Part shown: one piece after another, positions 35,217 to 43,021 of the stretch
Numbering within the stretch: position 1 is the first letter of the stretch
How the letters are laid out: every line of letters begins with the position of its first letter
Origin: Candidatus Aminicenantes bacterium UBA6228
Lineage (GTDB): Bacteria; Acidobacteriota; Aminicenantia; Aminicenantales; Saccharicenantaceae
Assembly: GCA_002441005.1 (NCBI GenBank)
Contig: DJWO01000010.1
Coordinates: forward strand, 113,593 to 177,592
Reading direction: 5' to 3'
DNA: 64,000 nt
Notes under the pieces: generated by a model
Told to the model about the DNA's origin: nothing
The model's database searches: none
Seen by the model: the letters and a program-made list of their open reading frames with translations, nothing else
Translations under genes and position numbers: made by a program

Positions 35217-35789
35217 ATGAATAAATGGACTCTGGCTCTGATCAGCCTTTTAACTCTCTCCTTAGCTATCCCAGCTCTAGCTGCTAATCCGAAGGTTTTG
35301 ATGAAAACTTCTAAGGGTGATATTGTTATCGAGCTTTATCCCGATAAGGCCCCGGTTACCGTTCAAAACTTTCTGTCTTATGTAGATGATAAATTTTTTG
35401 ATGGAACAATCTTCCACCGGGTCATCAAGGGTTTCATGATTCAGGGTGGCGGCCTGACCCCGGAGATGAAAGAAAAAGCTCAAAAAAGACCGGCTATCAA
35501 AAATGAAGCTGATAACGGTTTAAAAAACTTGCGGGGAACCGTCGCCATGGCCCGAACCCCTGAGATCAACAGTGCTACATCCCAGTTTTTTATAAATCTC
35601 GTTGATAATCCATTTCTGGATCATGTGCCTTCTGATCAGGCTAAGTTCGGTTATGCTGTGTTCGGTAAAGTAGTTCAGGGTATGGAGGTTGTTGACGCCA
35701 TAGCCAACGTAGAGACTACCAGCAAAGGCATGTACCGGGACGTTCCGGTCGAACCAGTCTTAATTATTTCCGTCAGCCGGATGCAGTAA
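35217..35789 (+). CDS. ppiA: Exported cyclophilin-type peptidyl-prolyl isomerase
   Basis: 190 residues with a signal peptide ending at PALA-AN. The cyclophilin core shows the active-site residues FHRVIKGFMIQGG (Arg, Phe) and SATSQFFINLVDN (Gln). The loop structure, with KNEADNGLKNLRGTVAMAR, is that of bacterial PpiA/PpiB. It should accelerate proline isomerisation in the periplasm and so help envelope-protein folding, fitting its place beside an outer-membrane protein and exported peptidases. Confidence 0.93.
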   Translation: MNKWTLALISLLTLSLAIPALAANPKVLMKTSKGDIVIELYPDKAPVTVQNFLSYVDDKFFDGTIFHRVIKGFMIQGGGLTPEMKEKAQKRPAIKNEADNGLKNLRGTVAMARTPEINSATSQFFINLVDNPFLDHVPSDQAKFGYAVFGKVVQGMEVVDAIANVETTSKGMYRDVPVEPVLIISVSRMQ

Positions 35790-35852
35790 CAACTTTTTGA
35801 GGATCGGCGGACTGACCGGTGAAAAAAGAAGCTGACTGAACTATCCGGGCAG

Positions 35853-36068
35853 ATGTTCAACTGGATTTTTGCTCTGATTCATTTTTTTCTATACCTTGGC
35901 CTGACTGGCTATGCGGTTTATTCCTTGACCAAAGGGCGGTGGGCCGCCAGCCTGCTGCTGCTGGCTTTCCTGGCTGCTTACTACTTTCTGGTTCTCCATC
36001 AGGCAGTTATCAAAGAAATAAACAGGAAGAAAAAGAAATCAGCGGGGTCAAAAAAAATCTCCCGCTAA
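35853..36068 (+). CDS. Small two-helix membrane protein, unknown
   Basis: 71 residues: two hydrophobic segments (about 5-25 and 31-50) and a very basic tail (KEINRKKKKSAGSKKIS), which predicts both ends in the cytoplasm. I do not recognise a family. There is no strong ribosome site, but the frame lies 63 bases after ppiA on the same strand and the composition is membrane-protein-like. Confidence 0.55.
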   Translation: MFNWIFALIHFFLYLGLTGYAVYSLTKGRWAASLLLLAFLAAYYFLVLHQAVIKEINRKKKKSAGSKKISR

Positions 36069-36150
36069 AAAGCAGCTGCAACCGGCAGCCGGAAGTTGTA
36101 TAATTATCATTCAATAAAAATTAGCTGATAATAAATAAAAGAGGTTACTG

Positions 36151-37626
36151 ATGAATAAAAAGTTTCTGGTTATTTTAAGTTGTTTAGTCCTGGTCTGGCT
36201 GGCGGTCAGCCTTGAGGCTGAGGAAACACCGGCCAGCTTGAAAAAGGCAGTGGCGGCCATTGATCCTATTCTTCCTTATCAGCTGGCTCGAACCATGGCC
36301 TCTCCTGAATTCGGAGGCCGGTTGACTGGAGATGAGGGTTATACCAAGGCAGCCAGCTGGGCGGCAGAGAAATTTAGGGACTGGGGGCTTAAGCCCCTCG
36401 GGGCTAAAAGCGGCTACCTCCAGCCTTATCCTTCTCCCTATACACTCGTTGATGAGGCAGCTATGACTCTTTACCTGCCCGGGAAGCCGGGTCAGGACGG
36501 TCAGCAGGCAGAGCAAAAAGTTGAGTTGAAACCTGAAAAAGACTTTTTGCCGCTTCTCTTTTCTGATAGCGGTGATAAAACAGGTGAGCTGGTTTTTGCC
36601 GGCTGGGGTATTTCGGCTCCCGAGCTGAATTATGATGATTATGCTGGACTGGAGGTCAAAGGAAAATATGTCCTTTGTTTCCGGGGAACGCCAGAACCTG
36701 GCCGAGCTGAATTCCAGTATTATGATGAACACCGTACCAGGATGAAGACGGCCAGAGACAAAGGTGCACTTGGCTTGATTTATATTTATCCTGAAGTTCA
36801 GGCCAACCCTAATGGAGACTGGCTTCAGGGCTTCAGACCAGCCATGATCAGCGAGAAAACAGCTGACGCCATTTTTAACGAAATCAATTCGACCACGGCT
36901 GAGCTTAAAAAAGCCCTTCAGACTTATCACCGCCCAATATCTTTTGCTCTAAAATCAAAGCTGGCCTATTCAGTCAAATCAAGACATTTTCCGGATGGAA
37001 TTGGCTATAATATTGCTGGCTGGGTTGAAGGTTCTGACCCCCAGCTCAAAAAAGAATTGATTATTGTCGGCGGGCATTTTGACCACTGCGGCCGGCATCT
37101 CGGGCTGCTGTTTCCCGGGGCTGATGATAATGCCAGCGGATCGGCCGTCGTTATGACTCTGGCCAGGGCCTTTAGTGCGGGCCAGGTCAAACCGGAAAGA
37201 TCTATTATGTTTGTTCTCTTCGGCGGTGAAGAAATGGGGCTTCAGGGTTCGAACTATTTTGCCGGACATCTTCCGGCTGGATTCACCCAGGTGGTGGCCA
37301 TGTTTAATTTCGATATGGAGGGCGAGGGTGATGGCGCCTGGTGCGGACTGAGTGCCGAACCGCCGGCTCTTCGGGAAGCCGTGGAGAAAGCCAATCAGGA
37401 GATAAACATAGTCAGAGGAATTAGTGTTATGCGGAGAGTCGGAGTCAGGGGCTCGGATTTTGCTCCTTTCTTTTTGAAGGGCATTCCGGTGGTCAGCATC
37501 GGATCTAATGGCCCTCATTTAGCCTATCATGCCCAGGGAGACACTATTTATCGCCTTAATCCTGAAATTATGGGGGCGATCGCCCGGGTTTCCTTCCTCT
37601 CTATTTACTATCTGGCTCATAAATGA
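36151..37626 (+). CDS. Exported M28 family zinc aminopeptidase, second copy
   Basis: 491 residues with a signal peptide (to LEA-EE). It has the same layout as the protein at 32638-34221: MASPEFGGRLTGDEGYTKAA, a PA-like insert, then zinc ligands IVGGHFDHCG, PGADDNASGSAVV, LFGGEEMGLQGS, FNFDMEGEGDG and LAYHAQGDT. AGAGG precedes ATG. The two copies are on opposite strands and diverged, so this is an old duplication. It probably works in extracellular or periplasmic peptide breakdown. Confidence 0.9.
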   Translation: MNKKFLVILSCLVLVWLAVSLEAEETPASLKKAVAAIDPILPYQLARTMASPEFGGRLTGDEGYTKAASWAAEKFRDWGLKPLGAKSGYLQPYPSPYTLVDEAAMTLYLPGKPGQDGQQAEQKVELKPEKDFLPLLFSDSGDKTGELVFAGWGISAPELNYDDYAGLEVKGKYVLCFRGTPEPGRAEFQYYDEHRTRMKTARDKGALGLIYIYPEVQANPNGDWLQGFRPAMISEKTADAIFNEINSTTAELKKALQTYHRPISFALKSKLAYSVKSRHFPDGIGYNIAGWVEGSDPQLKKELIIVGGHFDHCGRHLGLLFPGADDNASGSAVVMTLARAFSAGQVKPERSIMFVLFGGEEMGLQGSNYFAGHLPAGFTQVVAMFNFDMEGEGDGAWCGLSAEPPALREAVEKANQEINIVRGISVMRRVGVRGSDFAPFFLKGIPVVSIGSNGPHLAYHAQGDTIYRLNPEIMGAIARVSFLSIYYLAHK

Positions 37627-37666
37627 TTTTGATGAAAAAAGATAAAAATAATAAAGAGAAGATCTT

Positions 37667-38308
37667 ATGAAACTGGCCCGGGAAGGTTTGGTTTTCTGGC
37701 TGCCATCGCTCATCCTGGCCGCCTGTTTGCTAATTCCTGGCTGGTGGGTTGGCAGCCTGTTTTTCTGGTTGCTGACCGCAGCCTTTGTCTTCTTTTTCCG
37801 TGATCCGGTTCGCCATCCGCCATTCGGACCAGACCTGGTTCTATCCCCCGCTGATGGTCAGGTCTTGAAAATAGAGCCTTTTACCGGTCAGCCGGAATTA
37901 GCCGGCCCCGGCCAAAGGCTCACCATTTTCCTTTCCCTGCTGGATGTTCATTTCACCCGGTCCCCCCTGGCGGCTGAGATTATCAAAGTCGATTATCATC
38001 CGGGTAAATTCTTTCCAGCTTACCGGGACGAAGCCAGCAGCCAGAATGAATCAAATAGCCTGGTGCTCCAAACTGCAGCTGGCCAGCTATTTTTGAAACA
38101 AATGGTGGGAGTTGCTGCCAGGCGGATTAAGTGCTATGTTAAGCCTGGAGACAGAGTTGAAGCCGGTCAGAAAATTGGACTGATGTATTTTGGCTCGCGG
38201 GTTGATCTTTATCTGCCGGCGAATATCAGGTTAAAAATCGGCCCAGGACAGAAGGTGAAAGGTGGCTTAACCGTCATAGGAGAAATCGAACATGAAAGTC
38301 AAGATTAA
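37667..38308 (+). CDS. psd: Phosphatidylserine decarboxylase proenzyme (short form)
   Basis: 213 residues of the short Psd-II type. Two N-terminal hydrophobic stretches, then FFRDPVRHPP, LSPADGQVL, DVHFTRSPLAAEI and YHPGKFFPAYRDEAS, then the self-cleavage site FGSRVDLYLP, where the Ser becomes the pyruvoyl group. It converts phosphatidylserine to phosphatidylethanolamine at the membrane. Its end overlaps pssA by 17 bases, so the two steps of PE synthesis are translationally coupled. Confidence 0.93.
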   Translation: MKLAREGLVFWLPSLILAACLLIPGWWVGSLFFWLLTAAFVFFFRDPVRHPPFGPDLVLSPADGQVLKIEPFTGQPELAGPGQRLTIFLSLLDVHFTRSPLAAEIIKVDYHPGKFFPAYRDEASSQNESNSLVLQTAAGQLFLKQMVGVAARRIKCYVKPGDRVEAGQKIGLMYFGSRVDLYLPANIRLKIGPGQKVKGGLTVIGEIEHESQD

Positions 38309-39068
38309 AAAGCCAGTTTCAACCATCTATTTTCTGCCGAGCTTATTAACCCTGACCAATCTGTTTTTTGGTTTTTTGAGCTTGACCTCTACTTTTTACG
38401 GCAGGTACCGCTGGGCGGCCCTCTGGATAATTTTCGCCGCTTGTCTCGATGGACTGGATGGCCTGGTCGCCAGGGCTACTAAAACCTCTTCTGATTTTGG
38501 CCTCCAGCTTGATTCTCTGGCTGATGCAGTTTCCTTTGCGATTTCAACTTCTCTTCTCATTTATTTTTGGGCTTTAAAGCCAGCCAGATATGCCGGCTTT
38601 TTCTTCAGTTTCCTGTTTGCCGCCGCTGGACTTTTAAGATTGGCCAGATTTAATGTAAAAACTAAAAGCGTTCCTGATAAAAGATATTACCAGGGACTGA
38701 CCGTTCCCTCCGCGGCTATCTTTATGGCCTCTTTAGTTATCTTCCGCCCGGCACCTAACTATGATCTGGTTCCGGCTATTTATCTGGCGCTAATTGTGGT
38801 GGCTATTAGCCTTTTGATGGTTAGTTCCATTCGGTACCGGAATTTCATTAACTATTTTGTCAACCGGCCGATTGATATCAAAAGCGCTTTGGCCCTGGCC
38901 ATTGTTATCGGCGGGCTGCTTTTTAAGCCAAAATATTTCATCCTGATTTGCTTTAGCTTGAACGCCCTGTCCGGGCCAGTTAGTTTTTTGGTCAATAGCC
39001 TCAAAAAGAAATGGCTGAAAAAGCGACAGGCAGAAAAGCCGCTAAAAGCAGCTGATTTAAATCATTAA
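38292..39068 (+). CDS. pssA: CDP-diacylglycerol-serine O-phosphatidyltransferase
   Basis: 258 residues, about eight membrane segments. The CDP-alcohol phosphotransferase signature is canonical: DGLDGLVAR, eight residues, G-LQL-D-SLA-D. FLPSLLTLTNLFFGFLSL at the N-terminus is typical of the Bacillus-type (class II) PssA. It joins serine to CDP-diacylglycerol, feeding the overlapping Psd. This is the only one of three family members in the window with an intact AR pair. Confidence 0.92.
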   Translation: MKVKIKKPVSTIYFLPSLLTLTNLFFGFLSLTSTFYGRYRWAALWIIFAACLDGLDGLVARATKTSSDFGLQLDSLADAVSFAISTSLLIYFWALKPARYAGFFFSFLFAAAGLLRLARFNVKTKSVPDKRYYQGLTVPSAAIFMASLVIFRPAPNYDLVPAIYLALIVVAISLLMVSSIRYRNFINYFVNRPIDIKSALALAIVIGGLLFKPKYFILICFSLNALSGPVSFLVNSLKKKWLKKRQAEKPLKAADLNH

Positions 39069-39092
39069 TTTTTTTCAGATTTAATACCGAAG

Positions 39093-40340
39093 ATGAAATT
39101 CAGGAAAGTCAGGCGGTTAGTTTTATTATTTTCTCTGGTTGCAGTTCTTATCTTAATCCTGATTTTGCCCTTTACCCAGAGAAAGAAAGAAAACAGGACA
39201 GAAGTCAGCTTTCCACCGGCTGATGTCATTTTAACCGAGCCGCCGGTTAAAATAGAGAAAATCACCATCACTTCTGGTCAGACAATTACTGATCTCTTGA
39301 CGGCCAGGGGCTTAACTGTGTCTCAGGTGTTAAATATCAGTAATCAGGTCAAACCGGTTTACGACCTGGCCCGGCTGCCGGCTGGCCGGGAGTTGAGACT
39401 GCTAAAACAGGGAGATAATTTTATCGGGTTAGAACTTGACCTTGCCCCTGAACGCTATCTGCATCTGGATCTTAAGGAAGATCAGGTTACGGCCAGAATT
39501 ATAGATTACCCCGTAGTGAAAAAACTGGTCTTGATTGAAGGACGGATTGAAGATTCTCTTATTTCAGCCATTAATAAAGCTGGAGAACAGGATCTTCTGG
39601 CTTTAATGCTGGCCGAAATCTTTGGCTGGGAGATTGATTTTTATATTGATCTTAGAAAGGGGGATACCTTTCGTCTTCTGGTCGAGAAAAAATATATCAA
39701 TGACCGTTTCAGCAGTTATGAGCAGATTCGGGCTGCTTATTTTATAAATCAGGGGCATCTCTACGAAGCTTTTCGTTTTACTTATCCTGATTCTGGCCAG
39801 ACTGATTATTTTGACTCTAAGGGAAATTCCCTTCGCCGGGAATTTTTGAAATCACCGCTTAAGTATACCAGGGTCTCATCCCGGTTCAGCTTGAGACGTT
39901 TACATCCCATCCGGAAAATTTACCGGCCTCACTATGGAGTTGATTTTGCCGCTCCGGTCGGAACGCCGGTTCAGGCCACAGCTGATGGCGTCATCACCTT
40001 TGCTGGCTGGAACGGCGGAGCGGGCCGGATGGTTAAAATCAAACACAGCCATTCCTACGAAACTATGTATCTGCACTTAAGCCGGCTCGGGCCTGGAATC
40101 TATCGGGGAGCCAGGGTCAGGAGCGGCCAGGTTATCGGCTATGTTGGCTCAAGTGGTGAATCTACCGGTCCTCATCTTGATTATCGCCTGCTTTACCACG
40201 GTCAGTATGTCAATCCACTCGGCTGGAAATTCCAGCCAGCCGAGCCCTTAGGGGAAAAATACCGTCCGGAATTCAACCAGCAGGTAGAAAATCTCAGGCA
40301 GCTATTATTGTACCCACTGCCTTTATTTACAGATTATTAA
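39093..40340 (+). CDS. M23 family metallopeptidase (murein endopeptidase-like)
   Basis: 415 residues: an N-terminal membrane anchor (LVLLFSLVAVLILILILPF), a LysM/OapA-like region (ITSGQTITDLLTARGLTVSQ), then the lysostaphin-type domain with HYGVDFAAPVGTPVQA, YLHLSR and TGPHLDYRL carrying the zinc and catalytic His/Asp residues. It resembles MepM/YebA-type DD-endopeptidases that cut peptidoglycan cross-links for growth or division. It follows psd-pssA by 24 bases and is probably in that operon. Confidence 0.9.
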   Translation: MKFRKVRRLVLLFSLVAVLILILILPFTQRKKENRTEVSFPPADVILTEPPVKIEKITITSGQTITDLLTARGLTVSQVLNISNQVKPVYDLARLPAGRELRLLKQGDNFIGLELDLAPERYLHLDLKEDQVTARIIDYPVVKKLVLIEGRIEDSLISAINKAGEQDLLALMLAEIFGWEIDFYIDLRKGDTFRLLVEKKYINDRFSSYEQIRAAYFINQGHLYEAFRFTYPDSGQTDYFDSKGNSLRREFLKSPLKYTRVSSRFSLRRLHPIRKIYRPHYGVDFAAPVGTPVQATADGVITFAGWNGGAGRMVKIKHSHSYETMYLHLSRLGPGIYRGARVRSGQVIGYVGSSGESTGPHLDYRLLYHGQYVNPLGWKFQPAEPLGEKYRPEFNQQVENLRQLLLYPLPLFTDY

Positions 40341-40357
40341 CCATTCAGCTTTCCTCC

Positions 40358-40377
40358 TTATTCAGGCTTATTCAGGC
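40358..40377 (+). repeat. Two tandem copies of TTATTCAGGC
   Basis: Exact 10-base repeats at 40358-40367 and 40368-40377 just after the M23 gene. No function is evident. Confidence 0.5.
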
Positions 40378-40473
40378 TCTGGTAACCATCATTTTTTGGC
40401 CGCTGGCTAAGGAAGAGCCCGATTCTTGGCCTCTGTTGCGCGGAAAACCAAGTCAGAAGGCCAAAAGTTTAAT

Positions 40474-40503
40474 TTGACTTTTCACCCGCTAACCATTTAA
40501 AAT
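40474..40503 (+). promoter_or_regulatory. Promoter of the FBP aldolase/phosphatase gene
   Basis: TTGACT at 40474-40479, 18 bases, TAAAAT at 40498-40503. Start near 40510, giving a 29-base leader with the GAGGAGG ribosome site. Confidence 0.6.
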
Positions 40504-40538
40504 CTTGGCTGTCAGGAAAAGACATGAGGAGGCAATTT

Positions 40539-41639
40539 ATGAAGATTACTGTCAGTGTCTTAAAAGCCGACATTGGGAGCATAGGCGGGCATATAAAGCC
40601 CAGCCGGCAAATTATCGAAACGGTTAGAAACTATGTAGATTCAAAGGCCAGAGGCCTGCTCATTGATTATTATCTCAGTTCGACTGGGGATGACATCGCC
40701 ATTTTAGCCACTCATACCAAAGGCGCCGACCATCCCGATATTCACCGCCTGGCCTGGGAAGCTTTTCTAGCCGGGACGGAGATAGCCAAAAAGACCGGCT
40801 TATATGGAGCTGGCCAGGATTTGCTGAAAGATTCTTTCTCCGGCAATGTGAAAGGAATGGGCCCGGCGGTGGCCGAATTAGAAATTGAAGAAAGAGAAAA
40901 TGAAGCTTTTATCTTTTTTGCTGCCGATAAAACTGATCCTGGAGCTTATAACCTTCCCTTTTATTTAGCTTTTGCTGATCCCATGTACTGCTCGGGACTG
41001 ATCTTAAGTCCGAAGATGAGCCAGGGATTTAGATTCAGGGTGATGGACGTCGGCTATACTGAAAAGAATAAAACCATAGAAATTGATACCCCGGAAGGCA
41101 TTTACGATTTGGCCACTCTTCTCAGAGACACGGAAAGATACGTCATTGAAAGCATTCATTCGCGTTCAACTGGCCATCAGTCGGTTGCCATTTCGACTCA
41201 GAGGCTGCACAACATCGCCGGGAAATACACCGGTAAGGATGATCCGGTAGCCCTGGTCCGGGTTCAGGGTGAATTTCCGGCAACTGGTGAAATTCTGTCT
41301 CCCTTCAATATCGGGCACTACGTGGCCGGGTTCATGCGGGGCAGCCATATTGGTCCCCTGATGCCCTGCCGGCTTAATACGACGGTTTCTTATTTTGATG
41401 GTCCGCCAGTCGTAACCGGAGCCGCTTTTTCGATGAAAGAGGGTAAGCTATCAGAGCCGGCCGATGTTTTTGATCATCCTTACTGGGAAGCAGTCAGACT
41501 TGAAGTTGCCAGAAAAGCGACCGACATCCGCCGCCAGGGATTTTGCGGACCGTCCATGCTGCCTTACTCTGAACTCGAATACGGCGGAGTAGTGGAGAAA
41601 CTCAAACAACTCGAGAAGAGATTTGTCGTCTCTGATTGA
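40539..41639 (+). CDS. Fructose-1,6-bisphosphate aldolase/phosphatase (class V, archaeal type)
   Basis: About 366 residues. Nearly the whole protein reads as the bifunctional FBP aldolase/phosphatase of archaea and some deep-branching bacteria: ADIGSIGGHIKPSR, TGDDIAILATH, GPAVAELEIEER, FADPMYCSGLILSP, and HNIAGKYTGKDDPVALVRVQ, which contains the Tyr/Lys pair used for Schiff-base aldol chemistry. It makes fructose 6-phosphate directly from triose phosphates, so it marks gluconeogenesis. Start at ATG 40539 because GAGGAGG precedes it; ATG 40524 lies at the ribosome site itself. Confidence 0.93.
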   Translation: MKITVSVLKADIGSIGGHIKPSRQIIETVRNYVDSKARGLLIDYYLSSTGDDIAILATHTKGADHPDIHRLAWEAFLAGTEIAKKTGLYGAGQDLLKDSFSGNVKGMGPAVAELEIEERENEAFIFFAADKTDPGAYNLPFYLAFADPMYCSGLILSPKMSQGFRFRVMDVGYTEKNKTIEIDTPEGIYDLATLLRDTERYVIESIHSRSTGHQSVAISTQRLHNIAGKYTGKDDPVALVRVQGEFPATGEILSPFNIGHYVAGFMRGSHIGPLMPCRLNTTVSYFDGPPVVTGAAFSMKEGKLSEPADVFDHPYWEAVRLEVARKATDIRRQGFCGPSMLPYSELEYGGVVEKLKQLEKRFVVSD

Positions 41640-41686
41640 CTTTTAAGGGCCGGGCCTGTATTTTAGCTTTGAAGGCTGGCCAAAAG

Positions 41687-42421
41687 ATGACCGAAAGAAA
41701 GCACCCGGTTCCAACTGTAGATTTAATTATAGAAATAGCCCTGCCTGACGGACGGCCGGGCCTGGTTTTAATAGAAAGGAAAAATGCTCCTGCCGGCTGG
41801 GCTTTACCGGGCGGCTTTGTAGAATACGGCGAGACACTTGAACAGGCTGCGGTCAGGGAAGCCAGAGAAGAAACTTCACTCGAAGTCCGGCTTAGGCAGC
41901 AATTCCATACTTATTCTGACCCCGGCCGTGATCCGCGACTGCATACAGTTTCGACTGTTTTTATCGCGGCGGCCTCCGGCCAGCCGCGGGGCGGCGACGA
42001 TGCCGGTCAGGCCAGAATTTTCAGCCGGGAAGAAATAACTTTTCCTTTAGCTTTCGACCACAGCCAGATTCTCAAAGATTACTTTGTCTGGCGGGATAGT
42101 CAGCCAAAAATTCCAGGCGGCGAGGTTGAAGACAGGGAATCAACATCCCTCTGGCCAGAGGCCAGGGAAGATAATGGTGAACTCAAGGAAGAGGACCTGG
42201 TGGAATTGACCCGGGTCTGGAGCCTGGCCGAAGCCGAAGTTATAAAAAGTTTTCTGGGCAGTAATGGCCTGATGTGCTTGCTTAAAGGCCAGATTGTCCA
42301 TTCAATTTATCCTTTTACTCTGGACGGACTGGGAGAAACCCTGGTTCTGGTTCTAAAAAAGGACTTTGACCGGGCCAAAGAGCTGCTCGAAGATTATACA
42401 ACTTCACGGTCAGATCAATAG
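41687..42421 (+). CDS. Nudix hydrolase fused to a DUF2007 domain
   Basis: About 244 residues. The Nudix domain (about 8-140) has the box GGFVEYGETLEQAAV followed by REAREETSLEV; the metal-binding Glu residues are kept and the usual Gly near the end is Ser. A charged linker of about 40 residues leads to a DUF2007-like end (LTRVWSLAEAEVIKSFL, GLGETLVLVLKKDFDRAKEL), a domain otherwise found as a small stand-alone protein that may bind metal or signals. The nucleotide substrate is unknown. The frame begins at a TTG (41636) overlapping the previous stop; I prefer ATG 41687 from the Nudix start. Confidence 0.8.
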   Translation: MTERKHPVPTVDLIIEIALPDGRPGLVLIERKNAPAGWALPGGFVEYGETLEQAAVREAREETSLEVRLRQQFHTYSDPGRDPRLHTVSTVFIAAASGQPRGGDDAGQARIFSREEITFPLAFDHSQILKDYFVWRDSQPKIPGGEVEDRESTSLWPEAREDNGELKEEDLVELTRVWSLAEAEVIKSFLGSNGLMCLLKGQIVHSIYPFTLDGLGETLVLVLKKDFDRAKELLEDYTTSRSDQ

Positions 42422-42480
42422 GCTTTCTAACCCCTTATATTCCCTTCTAAAAATATTTTATCTGGCGGGCTGTTTTTTTC

Positions 42481-42509
42481 TTGACTTTTATATTTTTCTT
42501 TCCTATATT
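42481..42509 (+). promoter_or_regulatory. Promoter of the dcw operon (PmraZ)
   Basis: TTGACT at 42481-42486, exactly 17 bases, TATATT at 42504-42509. Transcription should begin near 42516, just before the GGGA repeats. Confidence 0.75.
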
Positions 42510-42520
42510 TAACTCAAAAC

Positions 42521-42544
42521 GGGATAAAATGGGATAAAATGGGA
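42521..42544 (+). promoter_or_regulatory. MraZ operator: three GGGA boxes at 10-base spacing
   Basis: GGGATAAAAT at 42521-42530 and again at 42531-42540, then GGGA at 42541-42544. MraZ proteins bind direct repeats with GGGA/TGGTG cores near their own promoter, so this is the expected autoregulatory site. Here the third box lies inside the mraZ start region, and a minimal ATG-GGA-TAA reading frame (42529-42537) ends one base before the mraZ ATG. Confidence 0.7.
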
Positions 42545-43021
42545 AGAGAAGCTGCTAACAACCAGTTGATAGGAAGTTATTCCGCCAGGCTTGATAATAG
42601 CGGAAGGCTGAAAATTCCAGAGAAATTTCGTGATCTTATGGAAAAATTCTATGGGCAGGATGTTTTTGTTACTTCTCTTACCGACGAAGCTATCCAGATT
42701 TATCCACTGTCAGTCTGGGAAGAGATGACGAGTGTGGCCAGCGAAGGCGCCTTGCATCTTCGCCCTGATGTCAGAAAGTTTTTATTAAGGGTAAATCTGA
42801 AGGGCAGCCATCATCAGATTGATGCCAAAGGAAGAGTCCTGATCAATCAGACCCTCAGAGAAAAAGCTAAGCTGAACACTGAAGTCGAAGTCATCGGGTT
42901 GAATAATCATTTAGAAATCTGGAATAAGGACGTTCTTAATTCGGTCATCGAAGAAAAACCGCTGACTGAGGAAGATTTCGAAAGTATTGCCCGTCTTGTC
43001 CCCCGAGGAAAGACTGAATGA
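42539..43021 (+). CDS. mraZ: Transcriptional regulator MraZ
   Basis: 160 residues with two SpoVT/AbrB-type DNA-binding repeats: SARLDNSGRLKIPEKFRD near residue 15 and HHQIDAKGRVLINQTLREKA near 95, each with the D-x-x-GR signature. MraZ forms a ring and controls its own promoter and the dcw genes. First gene of the operon. No classical ribosome site precedes the ATG; the GGGA operator boxes occupy that place. It overlaps rsmH by four bases (ATGA). Confidence 0.94.
   Translation: MGREAANNQLIGSYSARLDNSGRLKIPEKFRDLMEKFYGQDVFVTSLTDEAIQIYPLSVWEEMTSVASEGALHLRPDVRKFLLRVNLKGSHHQIDAKGRVLINQTLREKAKLNTEVEVIGLNNHLEIWNKDVLNSVIEEKPLTEEDFESIARLVPRGKTE

Noticed and set aside
36184..36930. 248-codon open frame on the minus strand
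   Set aside because: It is antisense to the second M28 peptidase, whose signal peptide and PA-like insert fill this region; no motif or ribosome site is seen.
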